The notes beneath the pieces were generated by a model that made no database searches, had not been told where the DNA came from, and was given only the letters and a program-made list of their open reading frames with translations. Made by a program: the position numbers and the translations under genes. From NCBI RefSeq assembly GCF_000689395.1, contig NZ_HG966617.1:3136721-3200720 (forward strand): a stretch of DNA of 64,000 bases, given 5' to 3'. How positions within the stretch are numbered: the stretch's first letter is position 1; the number at the start of each line of letters is the position of its first letter. This document shows, piece after piece, positions 52,553-61,722 of this stretch. The stretch comes from Candidatus Phaeomarinobacter ectocarpi (lineage in GTDB: Bacteria > Pseudomonadota > Alphaproteobacteria > CGMCC-115125).

Positions 52553-53980
52553 ATGACCGAGATACTGGAAACGGATTATCTGATCGTCGGCGCCGGTGCC
52601 ATGGGCATGGCCTTTGCTGACACGCTGATCAGTGAAACCGACGCGCGCGTGCTGATGGTGGACGGCCACGCCAAACCCGGCGGTCACTGGAACGACGCCT
52701 ATCCCTTCGTCACCCTGCATCAGCCCGCAGCGTTTTACGGTGTTGCCTCCCGCGAACTGTCCAGCGGCCAGAAGGACCAGGTCGGCCTCAACAAGGGCAT
52801 GTACGACCTGTCGTCCGGCGCGGACGTGACCTCCTATTTTGACGACGTGATGCGACACCAGTTCCTGCCCACCGGACGCGTGCAGTATTTTCCCATGTGC
52901 CACTACACCGGCGACATGGACGCAACGCACACCTTCCACTCCATCGCCAGCGGCAGGCAATACGAAGTGAAGGTGACAAAGAAAATCGTCAACGCGACCT
53001 ATCTGAAGAACTCCGTACCCTCGACACATGTCCCCAATTTCGACGTCGCCGACGGCGTAACCTTCATGCCGCTCAACGACCTGCCGAAGATCAGCAAGAC
53101 ACCGGACAACTACGTGGTGATCGGGGGTGGCAAGACCGGCATTGATGCCTGCCTGTGGCTGCTCGAAACAGGCGTGTCACCGGACCAGATCTGCTGGATC
53201 AAGTCACGCGATGCCTGGTTGCTCAATCGTCTCAATACCCAGCCCACAGCGGAATTCTTCACGCACACCATGGGCGCGCAGGCCGCGCAGATGGAATCCA
53301 TTGCAGGCGCCAAGGACATGGAGGACATGTTTGATCGCCTCGAAGAGTCGGGCTATTTCGTGCGCATCGACAAGACCGTGCGCCCCTCCATGTTCCATGG
53401 CGCGACCATCAGCGAACTCGAACTCGAAGCCCTGCGCAGCATCAAGAACATTGTTCGTCTTGGCCGCGTCCAACATGTCGGCCAGACCGAGATTGTGCTC
53501 GACAAGGGCACCATCCCCACCAGCGCCAACGCCGTCCATGTGGACTGCTCGGCAACGGCGGTCAGCAACCGCGAGACGACGCCGGTGTTCAACGGTCACG
53601 TCATCACGCCTCAGTTTGTGCGGTCCTATCAGCCGCTGTTCAGCGCCTCGCTTATTGCTCATACAGAAGCAACCTATGGCGATGACGAAGATCTGAAAAA
53701 CCAGATTTGCGGTGTCGTGCCCCTGCCTGACACCACCGACGACTACGTCCGCTTCACCTTCGCCGCCATGATGAACCAGTACACCTGGTCCACCCGTGAA
53801 GAGATCGGTCAATGGCTTTTGACCAACCGTCTGGATGGCTTCAGCAAGACCGTGGCGGACGTCGCACAGGACGACGACGAGAAAATTGCCATCCTGAAGC
53901 GGATGCGCAAGGCAGCCGTTCCCGCCGTCACGCGGCTTGGCGAATTCATGGCCGAGATCGACAAGAAAGCCGCCGCCTAG
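52553..53980 (+). CDS. FAD/NAD(P)-binding flavoprotein oxidoreductase
   Basis: This 475-residue protein has a first dinucleotide fold TDYLIVGAGAMGMAFADTLI (G13, G15, G18) and a second, NYVVIGGGKTGIDACLWLLETG (191-196), the two-site layout of FAD monooxygenases and pyridine-nucleotide reductases. The region KPGGHWNDAYPFVTLHQPAAFYGV is similar to the flavin monooxygenase FxGxxxHxxxY-type fingerprint, but that motif is not complete. It is divergent from the TetR gene across the twin operator and 67 bases ahead of the PLP-enzyme gene on the same strand. A role in processing a substrate for, or product of, that enzyme is inferred. Confidence 0.83.
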   Translation: MTEILETDYLIVGAGAMGMAFADTLISETDARVLMVDGHAKPGGHWNDAYPFVTLHQPAAFYGVASRELSSGQKDQVGLNKGMYDLSSGADVTSYFDDVMRHQFLPTGRVQYFPMCHYTGDMDATHTFHSIASGRQYEVKVTKKIVNATYLKNSVPSTHVPNFDVADGVTFMPLNDLPKISKTPDNYVVIGGGKTGIDACLWLLETGVSPDQICWIKSRDAWLLNRLNTQPTAEFFTHTMGAQAAQMESIAGAKDMEDMFDRLEESGYFVRIDKTVRPSMFHGATISELELEALRSIKNIVRLGRVQHVGQTEIVLDKGTIPTSANAVHVDCSATAVSNRETTPVFNGHVITPQFVRSYQPLFSASLIAHTEATYGDDEDLKNQICGVVPLPDTTDDYVRFTFAAMMNQYTWSTREEIGQWLLTNRLDGFSKTVADVAQDDDEKIAILKRMRKAAVPAVTRLGEFMAEIDKKAAA

Positions 53981-54047
53981 GCGCTTGCAGCGAAGCGGGC
54001 TTCATGGTGCCATGCACTCTCAGGACAACGCTTGAGAGAACGCACAC

Positions 54048-55517
54048 ATGAGAATGCCCGCGCAAGGCCGCACAAAAGAGGATGTATTCGCCGCGCTAGA
54101 AGAGTTCGGCACGGACGATCTGGACGTCCATGGAGGCGGCACTTTCGCCTACATCTACGATGCGGGACCCGACGTCGATGACGTCGCCAAACGGGCTTAT
54201 ACACGCTACCTGACAGAAAACGCGCTCGACCCCACCGTCTATCCCAGCCTGCTGCGGTTTGAAAACGAACTGGTGGCCATGGCCATAGACCACTTGCAGG
54301 GTGATGAGGAGGTCGTCGGCAACTTCACCTCAGGCGGGACGGAAAGCTGCATGCTTGCTGTCAAAACCGCGCGCGATTATTTCCGCGAGAAGAAGCCGGA
54401 AATCACAGAACCGGAAATCATCCTGCCTGTGACCGCCCACGCGGCTTTTCAAAAGGCAGCACAATATCTGTGTCTGAAGCCCGTCCTCGTGCCGATGGAC
54501 CCGGTAACCTACAAGGCCGATCCCAAAGCCATCGAAGACGCCATTACGCCCAACACCATCCAGATTGTGGCATCTGCGGTTTCCTATGCCCATGGCGTCA
54601 TCGACCCGATCGAAGAGATCGCGGCGATCGCTAAAAAGCATGACCTGCTCTTCCATGTGGATGGCTGCATCGGCGGTTTCATGCTGCCTTACTGGCGCCG
54701 TCTTGGCGAAGACGTGCCGCCATTTTCCTTTGAGGTCGACGGCGTCACATCCATGTCAATGGATCTGCACAAATACGCCTACTGCCCCAAGGGCGCCAGC
54801 GTCATTCTGCAACGCAACAAGGACCTGCGCCGGCATCAGATTTTTACCTGTTCAAGCTGGACAGGCTACACGGTTATCAACCCGACAATCCTTTCCACCA
54901 AGACGGGCGGACCCATGGCGGCAGCGTGGGCGGTTATGAACTTCCTGGGTGACGAAGGCTACCTCTCCATCGCCGACAAAATGCTGCAGGCCACCAAGAA
55001 GATCCGGGCCGGGATTGCTGCCATGCCGGAATATGAAATTCTCGGCGACCCCGAGCTTTGCCTCGTGGCCTTCACATCAGATGTCATGAGCATCTTCCCG
55101 GTGATTGATGAAATGAAAAAGCGCGGCTGGTTCATTCAGCCTCAGCTGGGGTTCTTTGGATCAAAGGAAAACATCCACCTGTCGATTGACCAAGCGAGCC
55201 TTACCCAGGCTGACGCCATGCTGAAAGACCTGCGCGAGTGCACCGACATCGTGAAAGCAAAGAACGAAGAGGCCGTGCCCGCCGACATCAAGGAATTTGT
55301 AAAAGCGCTGACACCAGATGATTTTACGCCGGAGCTGTTTCAAGAGTTCATGAAAATGCTCGGCTCAACGGATTCAGGGGAACTGCCTGACGGCACCACG
55401 GAGATCAACGAGCTGCTCAACGTCATGGACCCGGGTGTGGCAAAAAAAGCCCTCACGGAGTACATGAACGAACTTTATGTCCCACCGCAAAAGAGCCATT
55501 CCGCAGCGGCGGAGTGA
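54048..55517 (+). CDS. PLP-dependent decarboxylase/lyase, sphingosine-1-phosphate-lyase-like
   Basis: This 489-residue group II PLP enzyme has NFTSGGTESCMLAVKTARDYF (94-114), HVDGCIGGFMLPYW (203-216, Asp205 contacts the pyridine nitrogen) and SMDLHKYAYCPKGASVI with the Schiff-base Lys242. The pattern and the later HQIFTCSSWTGYTVINPTILSTKTGG, GFFGSKENIHLSIDQASLT fit sphingosine-1-phosphate lyases more than glutamate decarboxylases. The substrate cannot be fixed. It lies in the same direction as the flavoprotein and is followed 101 bases later by bioB. Confidence 0.85.
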   Translation: MRMPAQGRTKEDVFAALEEFGTDDLDVHGGGTFAYIYDAGPDVDDVAKRAYTRYLTENALDPTVYPSLLRFENELVAMAIDHLQGDEEVVGNFTSGGTESCMLAVKTARDYFREKKPEITEPEIILPVTAHAAFQKAAQYLCLKPVLVPMDPVTYKADPKAIEDAITPNTIQIVASAVSYAHGVIDPIEEIAAIAKKHDLLFHVDGCIGGFMLPYWRRLGEDVPPFSFEVDGVTSMSMDLHKYAYCPKGASVILQRNKDLRRHQIFTCSSWTGYTVINPTILSTKTGGPMAAAWAVMNFLGDEGYLSIADKMLQATKKIRAGIAAMPEYEILGDPELCLVAFTSDVMSIFPVIDEMKKRGWFIQPQLGFFGSKENIHLSIDQASLTQADAMLKDLRECTDIVKAKNEEAVPADIKEFVKALTPDDFTPELFQEFMKMLGSTDSGELPDGTTEINELLNVMDPGVAKKALTEYMNELYVPPQKSHSAAAE

Positions 55518-55618
55518 GACGAAAGACCACACAGCAGCAGGCCATTCTAGGCACTCGCAATCTATGCTCGCGGCGTCTACCCTGCTCGCACTCCATCTAG
55601 CAAGAGGCCGACCTACCC

Positions 55619-56653
55619 ATGAGTACCCAACAGCAATCTGATCCGCGTCCCGATCTGCGTAACGACTGGACTCGCGACGAGGTCACAGACCTGTTCGCGA
55701 TGCCGTTCAACGATCTGCTGTTTGCGGCCCAGACGGCTCACCGGCGCTATTTTGATCCCAATGAAGTGCAGCAGTCAGAGCTGCTCTCCATCAAGACCGG
55801 CGGCTGCCCGGAGGACTGCGGCTATTGCTCCCAGTCCGCCAAATTCGAGACCGGCCTCAAGGCCTCCAAGCTCATGGAAGTCGAAAAGGTGCTGACCGAA
55901 GCCCGCAAGGCCAAGGAACGCGGCGCAACGCGCTATTGCATGGGCGCGGCGTGGCGCTCGCCCAAGGACCGCGATCTGGATGCTGTGTGCGCCATGGTGG
56001 AGGGCGTTAAAGACATGGGCATGGAAGCCTGCGTGACCCTTGGCATGCTCGATGCCATGCAGGCCAAGCGCCTGCGCGACGCGGGCCTCGACTACTACAA
56101 CCACAACATCGACACCGGACGCGAGTACTACACCGACATCATCACAACGCGCACCTTCGATGACCGCATCGACACTCTGGCCCATGTGCGCGACGCCGGC
56201 ATTCACGTGTGCTCCGGTGGCATCATCGGCATGGGCGAAGAACAAAAAGACCGCGCCGACATGCTGATGGAACTGGCCAACCTTCCAGAACATCCTGAAA
56301 GCGTTCCCATCAACTCCCTGATGAAAGTCGGTGGCACGCCGCTTGGCGAGGTTGACGATCTGGACCCGCTTGAGTTTGTCCGCACCATCGCCGTCGCAAA
56401 AATCATGATGCCCGCCTCCATGGTGCGCCTCTCCGCTGGCCGCGAGCATATGTCTGACGAATTGCAGGCCCTGTGCTTCCTCGCTGGCGCCAACTCGATC
56501 TTTGTCGGTGAAAAACTGCTGACGACCGACAACCCCGGCGAAGACCACGACAAGGCCCTGCTCGCCCGCCTTGGCATGAAGCCCATGGCCGCTCACACCG
56601 CAGCGCCCGAAGTGAAGCCGGAACACATCGTTCCGTCTCACGCGGCTGAGTAG
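55619..56653 (+). CDS. bioB: biotin synthase
   Basis: This 344-residue radical-SAM enzyme inserts sulfur into dethiobiotin. The radical-SAM motif [16 protein letters not shown] has C63, C67 and C70. Other BioB motifs are [41 protein letters not shown] and [32 protein letters not shown]. Length matches BioB. The C-terminal [17 protein letters not shown] extension is slightly longer than the E. coli form. Confidence 0.97.
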   Translation: MSTQQQSDPRPDLRNDWTRDEVTDLFAMPFNDLLFAAQTAHRRYFDPNEVQQSELLSIKTGGCPEDCGYCSQSAKFETGLKASKLMEVEKVLTEARKAKERGATRYCMGAAWRSPKDRDLDAVCAMVEGVKDMGMEACVTLGMLDAMQAKRLRDAGLDYYNHNIDTGREYYTDIITTRTFDDRIDTLAHVRDAGIHVCSGGIIGMGEEQKDRADMLMELANLPEHPESVPINSLMKVGGTPLGEVDDLDPLEFVRTIAVAKIMMPASMVRLSAGREHMSDELQALCFLAGANSIFVGEKLLTTDNPGEDHDKALLARLGMKPMAAHTAAPEVKPEHIVPSHAAE

Positions 56654-56668
56654 CATCCGGGACATGTG

Positions 56669-57766
56669 ATGGTCGCCTACTTCCAGCCGGACTATTACGC
56701 CTTCCGAAACCAGTTCCGCGAACTGGCGACCCAGCGCGGATTTGCACTTGAGGCCCACACCCTCAAGGCCAAAGGCCCTGGCGACCGCGACCTCACCATA
56801 GACACGGCCTATCTGGGTCCAATGATCACCGACACATCTGGCCCGGCCCGTGTCTTTGCGGTGAGCTGCGGCACCCATGGAACGGAAGGCCCGTCCGGCT
56901 CCGCCGTGCAGGCACAGTTCCTCAACGACATGCTGGACGAACTAACGCTGCCGGACGACGGAGCGATCCTGCTCGTGCACGCGCACAACCCCTATGGCTT
57001 TGCCTGGGTGCGGCGACAGAACGAAGACAATGTGGACATCAACCGCAACTTTCTTGAGCCGGAAGACCCGCGCCCCACATCGCAGAACTACCGCGACGTA
57101 TACGACATCCTGAACCCGACGGATCTGACGGACGAAACAACGGCGGAGTTCGTTGAGAAAGCCTGGGCGCTGGTCGACAAGCACGGCATGGCCTGGGTGC
57201 AGCAGGCGTTCACGGAAGGTCAGTATGAGTTTCCCCGCGGTGTCTACTATGGCGGCAAGGAACGCGTTGAATCCAACCGGCGTCTCTCAGGCATCTATGG
57301 CGATGTCCTGCGCCACGCCAAGGAAGCCGTCCTGATCGACATGCACACCGGTGCCGGCGACTACGCCACCTACGAGGCTCTGTCACGCCATGAGGTGGGC
57401 GCGCCCGGCTACCAGTGGCTGTGCGAGGCGCTGGGCGAGGAGAATGTGAAGTACCCCGCCGGCGAAGAAAGCGTCATGACGCCAACCCAGGGAAATGTGA
57501 CAGCAGGCATCTGCAAGGAAAATCCGCATGCGGACATTCGCGCATTTTCCTGCGAGATCGGCACCTTTGAAGGGGCCCGCATGATCCTCGCAGAGCGCGC
57601 GGAAGGCTGGCTATGGGCCCATGGCGACCGCGACAGCGAACAAGGCAAGGCCATCGTTGCGGAAGTCGGCGAGTGCTCGAACCCGGCTGATCCTGATTGG
57701 CGCGAAAAAGTGCTCGACATCGGCGATGAGGTCATCACCGCCTGCTGGAACAAGCTGTTTTCCTGA
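56669..57766 (+). CDS. DUF2817 zinc carboxypeptidase-like protein (M14/AstE-like)
   Basis: This 365-residue protein has FAVSCGTHGTEGPSGSAVQ (zinc-binding H..E set near residues 77-95) and NPYGFAWVRRQNEDNVDINRNF, then LIDMHTGAGDYATYEAL. These match DUF2817, a subfamily of M14-like succinylglutamate desuccinylase/aspartoacylase metallopeptidases. No signal peptide is visible. An ATG at 56669 is chosen over the GTG two codons earlier in the same frame. It follows bioB by 15 bases, so co-transcription is likely. Confidence 0.86.
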   Translation: MVAYFQPDYYAFRNQFRELATQRGFALEAHTLKAKGPGDRDLTIDTAYLGPMITDTSGPARVFAVSCGTHGTEGPSGSAVQAQFLNDMLDELTLPDDGAILLVHAHNPYGFAWVRRQNEDNVDINRNFLEPEDPRPTSQNYRDVYDILNPTDLTDETTAEFVEKAWALVDKHGMAWVQQAFTEGQYEFPRGVYYGGKERVESNRRLSGIYGDVLRHAKEAVLIDMHTGAGDYATYEALSRHEVGAPGYQWLCEALGEENVKYPAGEESVMTPTQGNVTAGICKENPHADIRAFSCEIGTFEGARMILAERAEGWLWAHGDRDSEQGKAIVAEVGECSNPADPDWREKVLDIGDEVITACWNKLFS

Positions 57767-57774
57767 CGTCGTGG

Positions 57775-57793
57775 CTCCGGGCTTGATCCGGAG
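57775..57793. repeat. REP-like CTCCGG element
   Basis: CTCCGG (57775-57780) and CCGGAG (57788-57793) flank GCTTGAT. It resembles the element at 31304-31322 and lies between the convergent DUF2817 and VTT genes, where it could form a bidirectional terminator or REP hairpin. Confidence 0.6.
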
Positions 57794-57800
57794 ACGCAGC

Positions 57801-58562
57801 CTACTTGGACGGCCCGGACTCAGGCGCATCCACCGCATCGTCAACGGCCTTTTGCCAGCCAGAGCGCTTCAGCGCCCGGCGAACCCACCAGGCGAAGACA
57901 ATCCACAGCACGATGATACACGCCATCAAGGCCAGATCCATCGGATCACGGCTGGCGAGGAAGTCACCAAGGCTCGCGCCCACATAGGCAACCACCGCCA
58001 CCTTCGGGATGGTGCCAAGTCCTGTGCCGATGAGAAATTTTGTAAAGCTCACATGGCTGGCACCGAACGCCATGTTGAGAATGACAAAGGGCATGGTGGG
58101 TACAACCCGGCTGACAGCACTGGCCAGAATGCCATGGCGTCCAAGCGCTTCACTTATGGAATTGACGCGCACACCCGCAAACCGCCGCAGCGCCTGCGCC
58201 CCCGAGAAGTGCCCGGCCCAGTAGAACACCGACGAACTGACAAGCGTCGCACCCCACGCATAGGCAAAGCCAAGCCACGGACCGAAAACGACAATGGCGG
58301 CGGCCTGCAACAGGAATTGTGGCGCCCCAAGTGCGCCCAGCCCCACATACACAAGAATGACGGCAAGCGGCGCGAGGATAGGATCATCCACACTGGCAAT
58401 CATGGACGCGACATCGCCCTCGCCTTCAAGCGCCAGCCAGGCACTCCCGAACAGGATCAGCGTCAACGCGGTGCCGAACGCAAAGAACGCAAGGCCGATG
58501 ACCATGACGGCCCGGCTGTCGAGCGCCCTCAACCGCGCCTTGATGCGTTCAGCAAGTGGCAT
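57801..58562 (-). CDS. TVP38/TMEM64 (VTT-domain) membrane protein
   Basis: This 253-residue protein has about six helices and the VTT/DedA-type core: VILVYVGLGALGAPQFLLQAAAIVVFGPWLGFAYAWGATLVSSSVFYWAGHFSGAQALRRFAG, then LASAVSRVVPTMPFVILNMAFGASHVSFTKFLIGTGLGTIPKVAVVAYVGASLG. VTT proteins scramble or transport lipids across the inner membrane; a similar role is inferred. It is the last gene of the minus-strand group with GT2, about 18 bases after it. Confidence 0.9.
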   Translation of the reverse strand: MPLAERIKARLRALDSRAVMVIGLAFFAFGTALTLILFGSAWLALEGEGDVASMIASVDDPILAPLAVILVYVGLGALGAPQFLLQAAAIVVFGPWLGFAYAWGATLVSSSVFYWAGHFSGAQALRRFAGVRVNSISEALGRHGILASAVSRVVPTMPFVILNMAFGASHVSFTKFLIGTGLGTIPKVAVVAYVGASLGDFLASRDPMDLALMACIIVLWIVFAWWVRRALKRSGWQKAVDDAVDAPESGPSK

Positions 58563-58580
58563 GGTCTGCCAGAACTCCGG

Positions 58581-59351
58581 TTAGTCCGCCTGAAGACTGT
58601 CGTGGATGGTGTCGGGCCGGGAGATGCGCCGCTGCAGCCACATCACGCCTGCAATATCAAAGATGCTGACGAACAGCCGGTCGAGGGTGCCGTATTTAGA
58701 CGTGCCGTGCTCCCGAAAGCGATGCTGCACATCATGGTTGATCACACGGTAGCCATGCCGCTGCATGAGGGCCGGTAGAAACCGGTGCATGTGATTGAAG
58801 TAGGGCAGCTCCATGAAGGCATCGCGCGGAAACAGTTTGAGGCCGCAGCCGGTGTCCGGTGTATCGTCCTTGAGCAAGCGGGCACGAATACGGTTGGCCC
58901 AGCGCGACGACACGCGCTTGATCCACACATCGCGCCGCTTCATCCGGCGGCCGGCAACCATCAGGTCTTCAGCCCCGTCGAGCTTGCCCCACATGGCGGG
59001 AATGTCTGCCGGCACGTTCTGCCCGTCACCATCGAGCGTCACGATCATCCGCCCACGGGCGTAGCGCACGCCGGTGGCGACAGCGCGACTTTGGCCACAG
59101 CTATTGGAATGGGTGATGATTCGCAGTGCAGGGAACGCCTGCTGCGTCTCTTTCAGCTTCTGCGGGGTCACGTCGTCGGAGCCGTCATCCACATAGACGA
59201 TCTCGTAATCTGCCCCGGTTTCGCGCAGGGCAGCATCGATTTCAGTCACCAGCGGAAGGATGTTTTCTGCCTCGTTCTTGACCGGCACAACGGCCGAAAT
59301 CGCGAGGCTTTCAGGCGTAGTGGCCACAGGCGTGGGCTCCCCAGAAGGCAT
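58581..59351 (-). CDS. family 2 glycosyltransferase, dolichol-phosphate-mannose-synthase-like
   Basis: This 256-residue GT-A protein has ISAVVPVKNEAENILPLVTEIDAAL, YEIVYVDDGSDDVTP (YVDDGS), GRMIVTLDGDGQNVPADIPAMWGKLDGAEDLMVAGRR (metal-binding DGDG) and TGCGLKLFPRDAFMELPYF. It lacks the C-terminal GtrA membrane part of many homologues. The product is likely a polyprenyl-phosphate sugar for envelope glycans. It lies ahead of the VTT-domain gene. Confidence 0.9.
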   Translation of the reverse strand: MPSGEPTPVATTPESLAISAVVPVKNEAENILPLVTEIDAALRETGADYEIVYVDDGSDDVTPQKLKETQQAFPALRIITHSNSCGQSRAVATGVRYARGRMIVTLDGDGQNVPADIPAMWGKLDGAEDLMVAGRRMKRRDVWIKRVSSRWANRIRARLLKDDTPDTGCGLKLFPRDAFMELPYFNHMHRFLPALMQRHGYRVINHDVQHRFREHGTSKYGTLDRLFVSIFDIAGVMWLQRRISRPDTIHDSLQAD

Positions 59352-59448
59352 GCATTCTTATCCAGTGGGCCTCTTAGCACATTAGCGGCCCAAAGCACGC
59401 TTTTTGCGCCTGACGAGGTAAACAGCTCCGATCAGACCAGATGAGCGA

Positions 59449-60210
59449 TCAGGTCGGGATAAAGATGAAATTGAAAACGTAATTGGCCTTGCCGTCCGCC
59501 GACCGGTGATGGGCTTCCGGGTCAAAATGCCTGAGCGAGGTCAATTGGCCACGCCGCATGAAAAACCCCTGAAAGCCCATCTCACCGATCTCGCCCAGCA
59601 TGTCTTCGATGGGCTCACCCGTATGCGCCTCTTCCAGCTCGATGAGCAGATTGGGGCGTTCCCGCTTCAGGGTCTCCCGCGCCCCGGCAATGACCGGCGC
59701 CTCAAACCCTTCAACGTCAATCTTGATGAACCCGATATTGCGCAGATCGTAACTGTCCAGCGTCCGCGTCTGCACGGTGACTTTCCCATGGGGAATGTCG
59801 GCCTTGCGCGTGGACAGTGATCCGCCCTGATTGGAGTAACCCTTACGGCGCTGAGGAATGAACAGCCCCGCATCGCCGTCACTGTCAGACAGCCCCACTG
59901 CGTAGCTCGTGGCATTCGTCGGCAGCACCCGGTTGAGGATACCCAGCATCTTGGGGTTGGGCTCAAAGGCATGAACATGCTGCGCCGTGCGCGCCATCCA
60001 CCACGTATAGACACCGCGATTGGCGCCAATATCGATCGCGTCCTTGTCGCGGGCACACAGATACGGCACGAGGCCAAACTCGGGCTCACCCTTGCGCAGC
60101 TCGCGATTGACCCGGCGACGAATATCAAGCGAGGGCGGCACCAGCGCCAGCTTCACCCGCTCTGTCAGATCTGTCGGCGGTGTCCAGTCGGACGTGTTGT
60201 TCGCACTCAT
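59449..60210 (-). CDS. FkbM family methyltransferase
   Basis: This 253-residue protein has the FkbM/SAM-binding pattern: CARDKDAIDIGANRGVYTWWMARTAQHVHAFEPNPKMLGIL (DIGANRG as the SAM loop), YAVGLSDSDGDAGLF, QTRTLDSYDLRNIGFIKIDVEGFEAPVIAGARETLKRERPNLLIELEE. FkbM methyltransferases act on O-linked sugars, lipids or secondary metabolites. It is co-translated with the upstream MFS gene (four-base overlap). Confidence 0.9.
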   Translation of the reverse strand: MSANNTSDWTPPTDLTERVKLALVPPSLDIRRRVNRELRKGEPEFGLVPYLCARDKDAIDIGANRGVYTWWMARTAQHVHAFEPNPKMLGILNRVLPTNATSYAVGLSDSDGDAGLFIPQRRKGYSNQGGSLSTRKADIPHGKVTVQTRTLDSYDLRNIGFIKIDVEGFEAPVIAGARETLKRERPNLLIELEEAHTGEPIEDMLGEIGEMGFQGFFMRRGQLTSLRHFDPEAHHRSADGKANYVFNFIFIPT

Positions 60211-61541
60211 GCCTGCTGCACCTCATCAAGGCCACTGGCAACGATTGCCGCGCCCGCACACATCAAAGCGAATACAGCAATCACCACCCATGTGCCAGCC
60301 AGCGATGCCAGGGCACCAAACAGAGCGGCCAGCATCAACAGCCCGCCCACAATCGTGTTGGACAGGGCAGTGTAGGCAGCCCGTGTCTCTTGAGACCCCA
60401 TATCCACAATATGCGTGGAGCGCCCCAGACGCACGCCCTTATAGGCAATCATCAGTACAAAGAGGACTGCCGCCATGGCATAGGCCATGACCCATGTGGG
60501 CGCCAGAAACGTGACGCTCAGCGCCAGCGCCATGGAAAGCGACCCAAGCAGGCCCGCATAAATGAGAACCCGCCGGGACGACCGGTCCGACAGCCGCCCC
60601 CAGAAGTAGGAGCTGACAACCGAGGCCAGCCCGGACGCCACAATGAAGGGTCCAAGTTGCGACAGATCCGTGCCGCCACGCTGGGCCACGATGGTTACCA
60701 GATAGGGCGGTGCAAGGCCCGTTGCGATCAGCAGTCCGCGTGTGGCAATGAAGCGTTGAAGCTGGCGGTCCTCCCGCAGCAGCGACAGCTGGCCAATCGC
60801 GGTCTCGAACGCGTTCCCGCCGCCTTCGGTGGCGCCCGGTTCTTCCTTCAGGGTCAAGAACACCGCCGCTGCAACCATCCAGCAGCCACCGGCAATGAAC
60901 AGCGCCGCCGACACGACCTCGACTGAGCGCGTCAGAATATCAAAAGACAACGCCAGCCCGAACGCCAGGACCACCATGGCGGCAATACTGTCTGCCGTCC
61001 CTGTCGTCGTGCCCCGCTTGGCCTTGGAAACGGTTTTGCCCAACACATCCTTGTAGGCAACAGACGCGACAGATCGGGACAGGGCAAAGACAGCCAGCAG
61101 ACCCACAACGATCCACCCCACCATCACCCCGTCGAAGATCAGCACCACGGCGCCCATGGCGGCAACGCACAACCCTTGGATCAGGCTGGAAATCGCCCAA
61201 GCCCATTTGCGCACCGGCAGCGCCCGGATGGCACCGGCGGCAAACAGCTGCGGCACCAGGGCCCCGGCCTCACGCAATGGCACCAGCAGCCCAATCAGGA
61301 ATGCCGGTGCGCCGAGCGCATTGAGCACCCAGGCAAGAATGAGTTTGGGGTCAGACAGGCCATCTCCGGCCTTTGTGGCCGCGAGGCTTATGAGGTGAGC
61401 GGAGACGTTTTCCGGCTGTGCATTGCATGCACTTTCAGGGATATCGCGGCAGACCCGGCCTTCGTCATCGCCAAAAAGCGCGTCATATGCGGTGGTATGC
61501 AGAGGCAAATCGGGCATCTCCGTGTTTGTGAGTGATCTCAT
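60207..61541 (-). CDS. MFS transporter
   Basis: This 444-residue protein is taken from the ATG at 61541, although its binding site is poor and an ATG at 61517 is an alternative. A hydrophilic N-terminal extension of about 60 residues (MPDLPLHTTAYDALFGDDEGRVC...) precedes twelve helices. Examples are ILAWVLNALGAPAFLIGLLVPLREAGALVPQLFAAGAIRALPVRKWAWA and GPFIVASGLASVVSSYFWGRLSDRSSRRVLIYAGLLG. Substrate unknown. It is coupled to the FkbM gene and divergent from the P450 array. Confidence 0.85.
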   Translation of the reverse strand: MRSLTNTEMPDLPLHTTAYDALFGDDEGRVCRDIPESACNAQPENVSAHLISLAATKAGDGLSDPKLILAWVLNALGAPAFLIGLLVPLREAGALVPQLFAAGAIRALPVRKWAWAISSLIQGLCVAAMGAVVLIFDGVMVGWIVVGLLAVFALSRSVASVAYKDVLGKTVSKAKRGTTTGTADSIAAMVVLAFGLALSFDILTRSVEVVSAALFIAGGCWMVAAAVFLTLKEEPGATEGGGNAFETAIGQLSLLREDRQLQRFIATRGLLIATGLAPPYLVTIVAQRGGTDLSQLGPFIVASGLASVVSSYFWGRLSDRSSRRVLIYAGLLGSLSMALALSVTFLAPTWVMAYAMAAVLFVLMIAYKGVRLGRSTHIVDMGSQETRAAYTALSNTIVGGLLMLAALFGALASLAGTWVVIAVFALMCAGAAIVASGLDEVQQA

Positions 61542-61722
61542 GACGAGGTTTCGCAGGCCAGAAACCACCGCAGCACCCCGATTTCAAGGCTGACAAGTTG
61601 CGAGCCTCAATCACAGGCACTTTTCCCCTTGCGAACCAAATGAATGCGGAGTTACGCTACGCATTAAGTGAATGGGCAGCAACAGACCAAAAACGCTGCC
61701 GCGCTTTGGAGGGACAAGACCA

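Noticed and set aside
54017-54038. Small hairpin CTCTCA/TGAGAG before the PLP-enzyme gene
   Set aside because: A six-base-pair stem with a ten-base loop is within chance for this length; no supporting T-tract or conservation evidence.
55518-55618. BioR-type operator before bioB
   Set aside because: No TTATCTATAA-like palindrome was found in the 101 bases upstream.
55775-56878. Open frame of 367 codons on the minus strand
   Set aside because: It lies antisense to bioB and the DUF2817 gene, whose motifs are unmistakable; composition is that of a shadow frame.
57621-58778. Open frame of 385 codons on the plus strand
   Set aside because: It overlaps the DUF2817 end, the VTT gene and the GT2 gene in antisense and has no recognisable domain.
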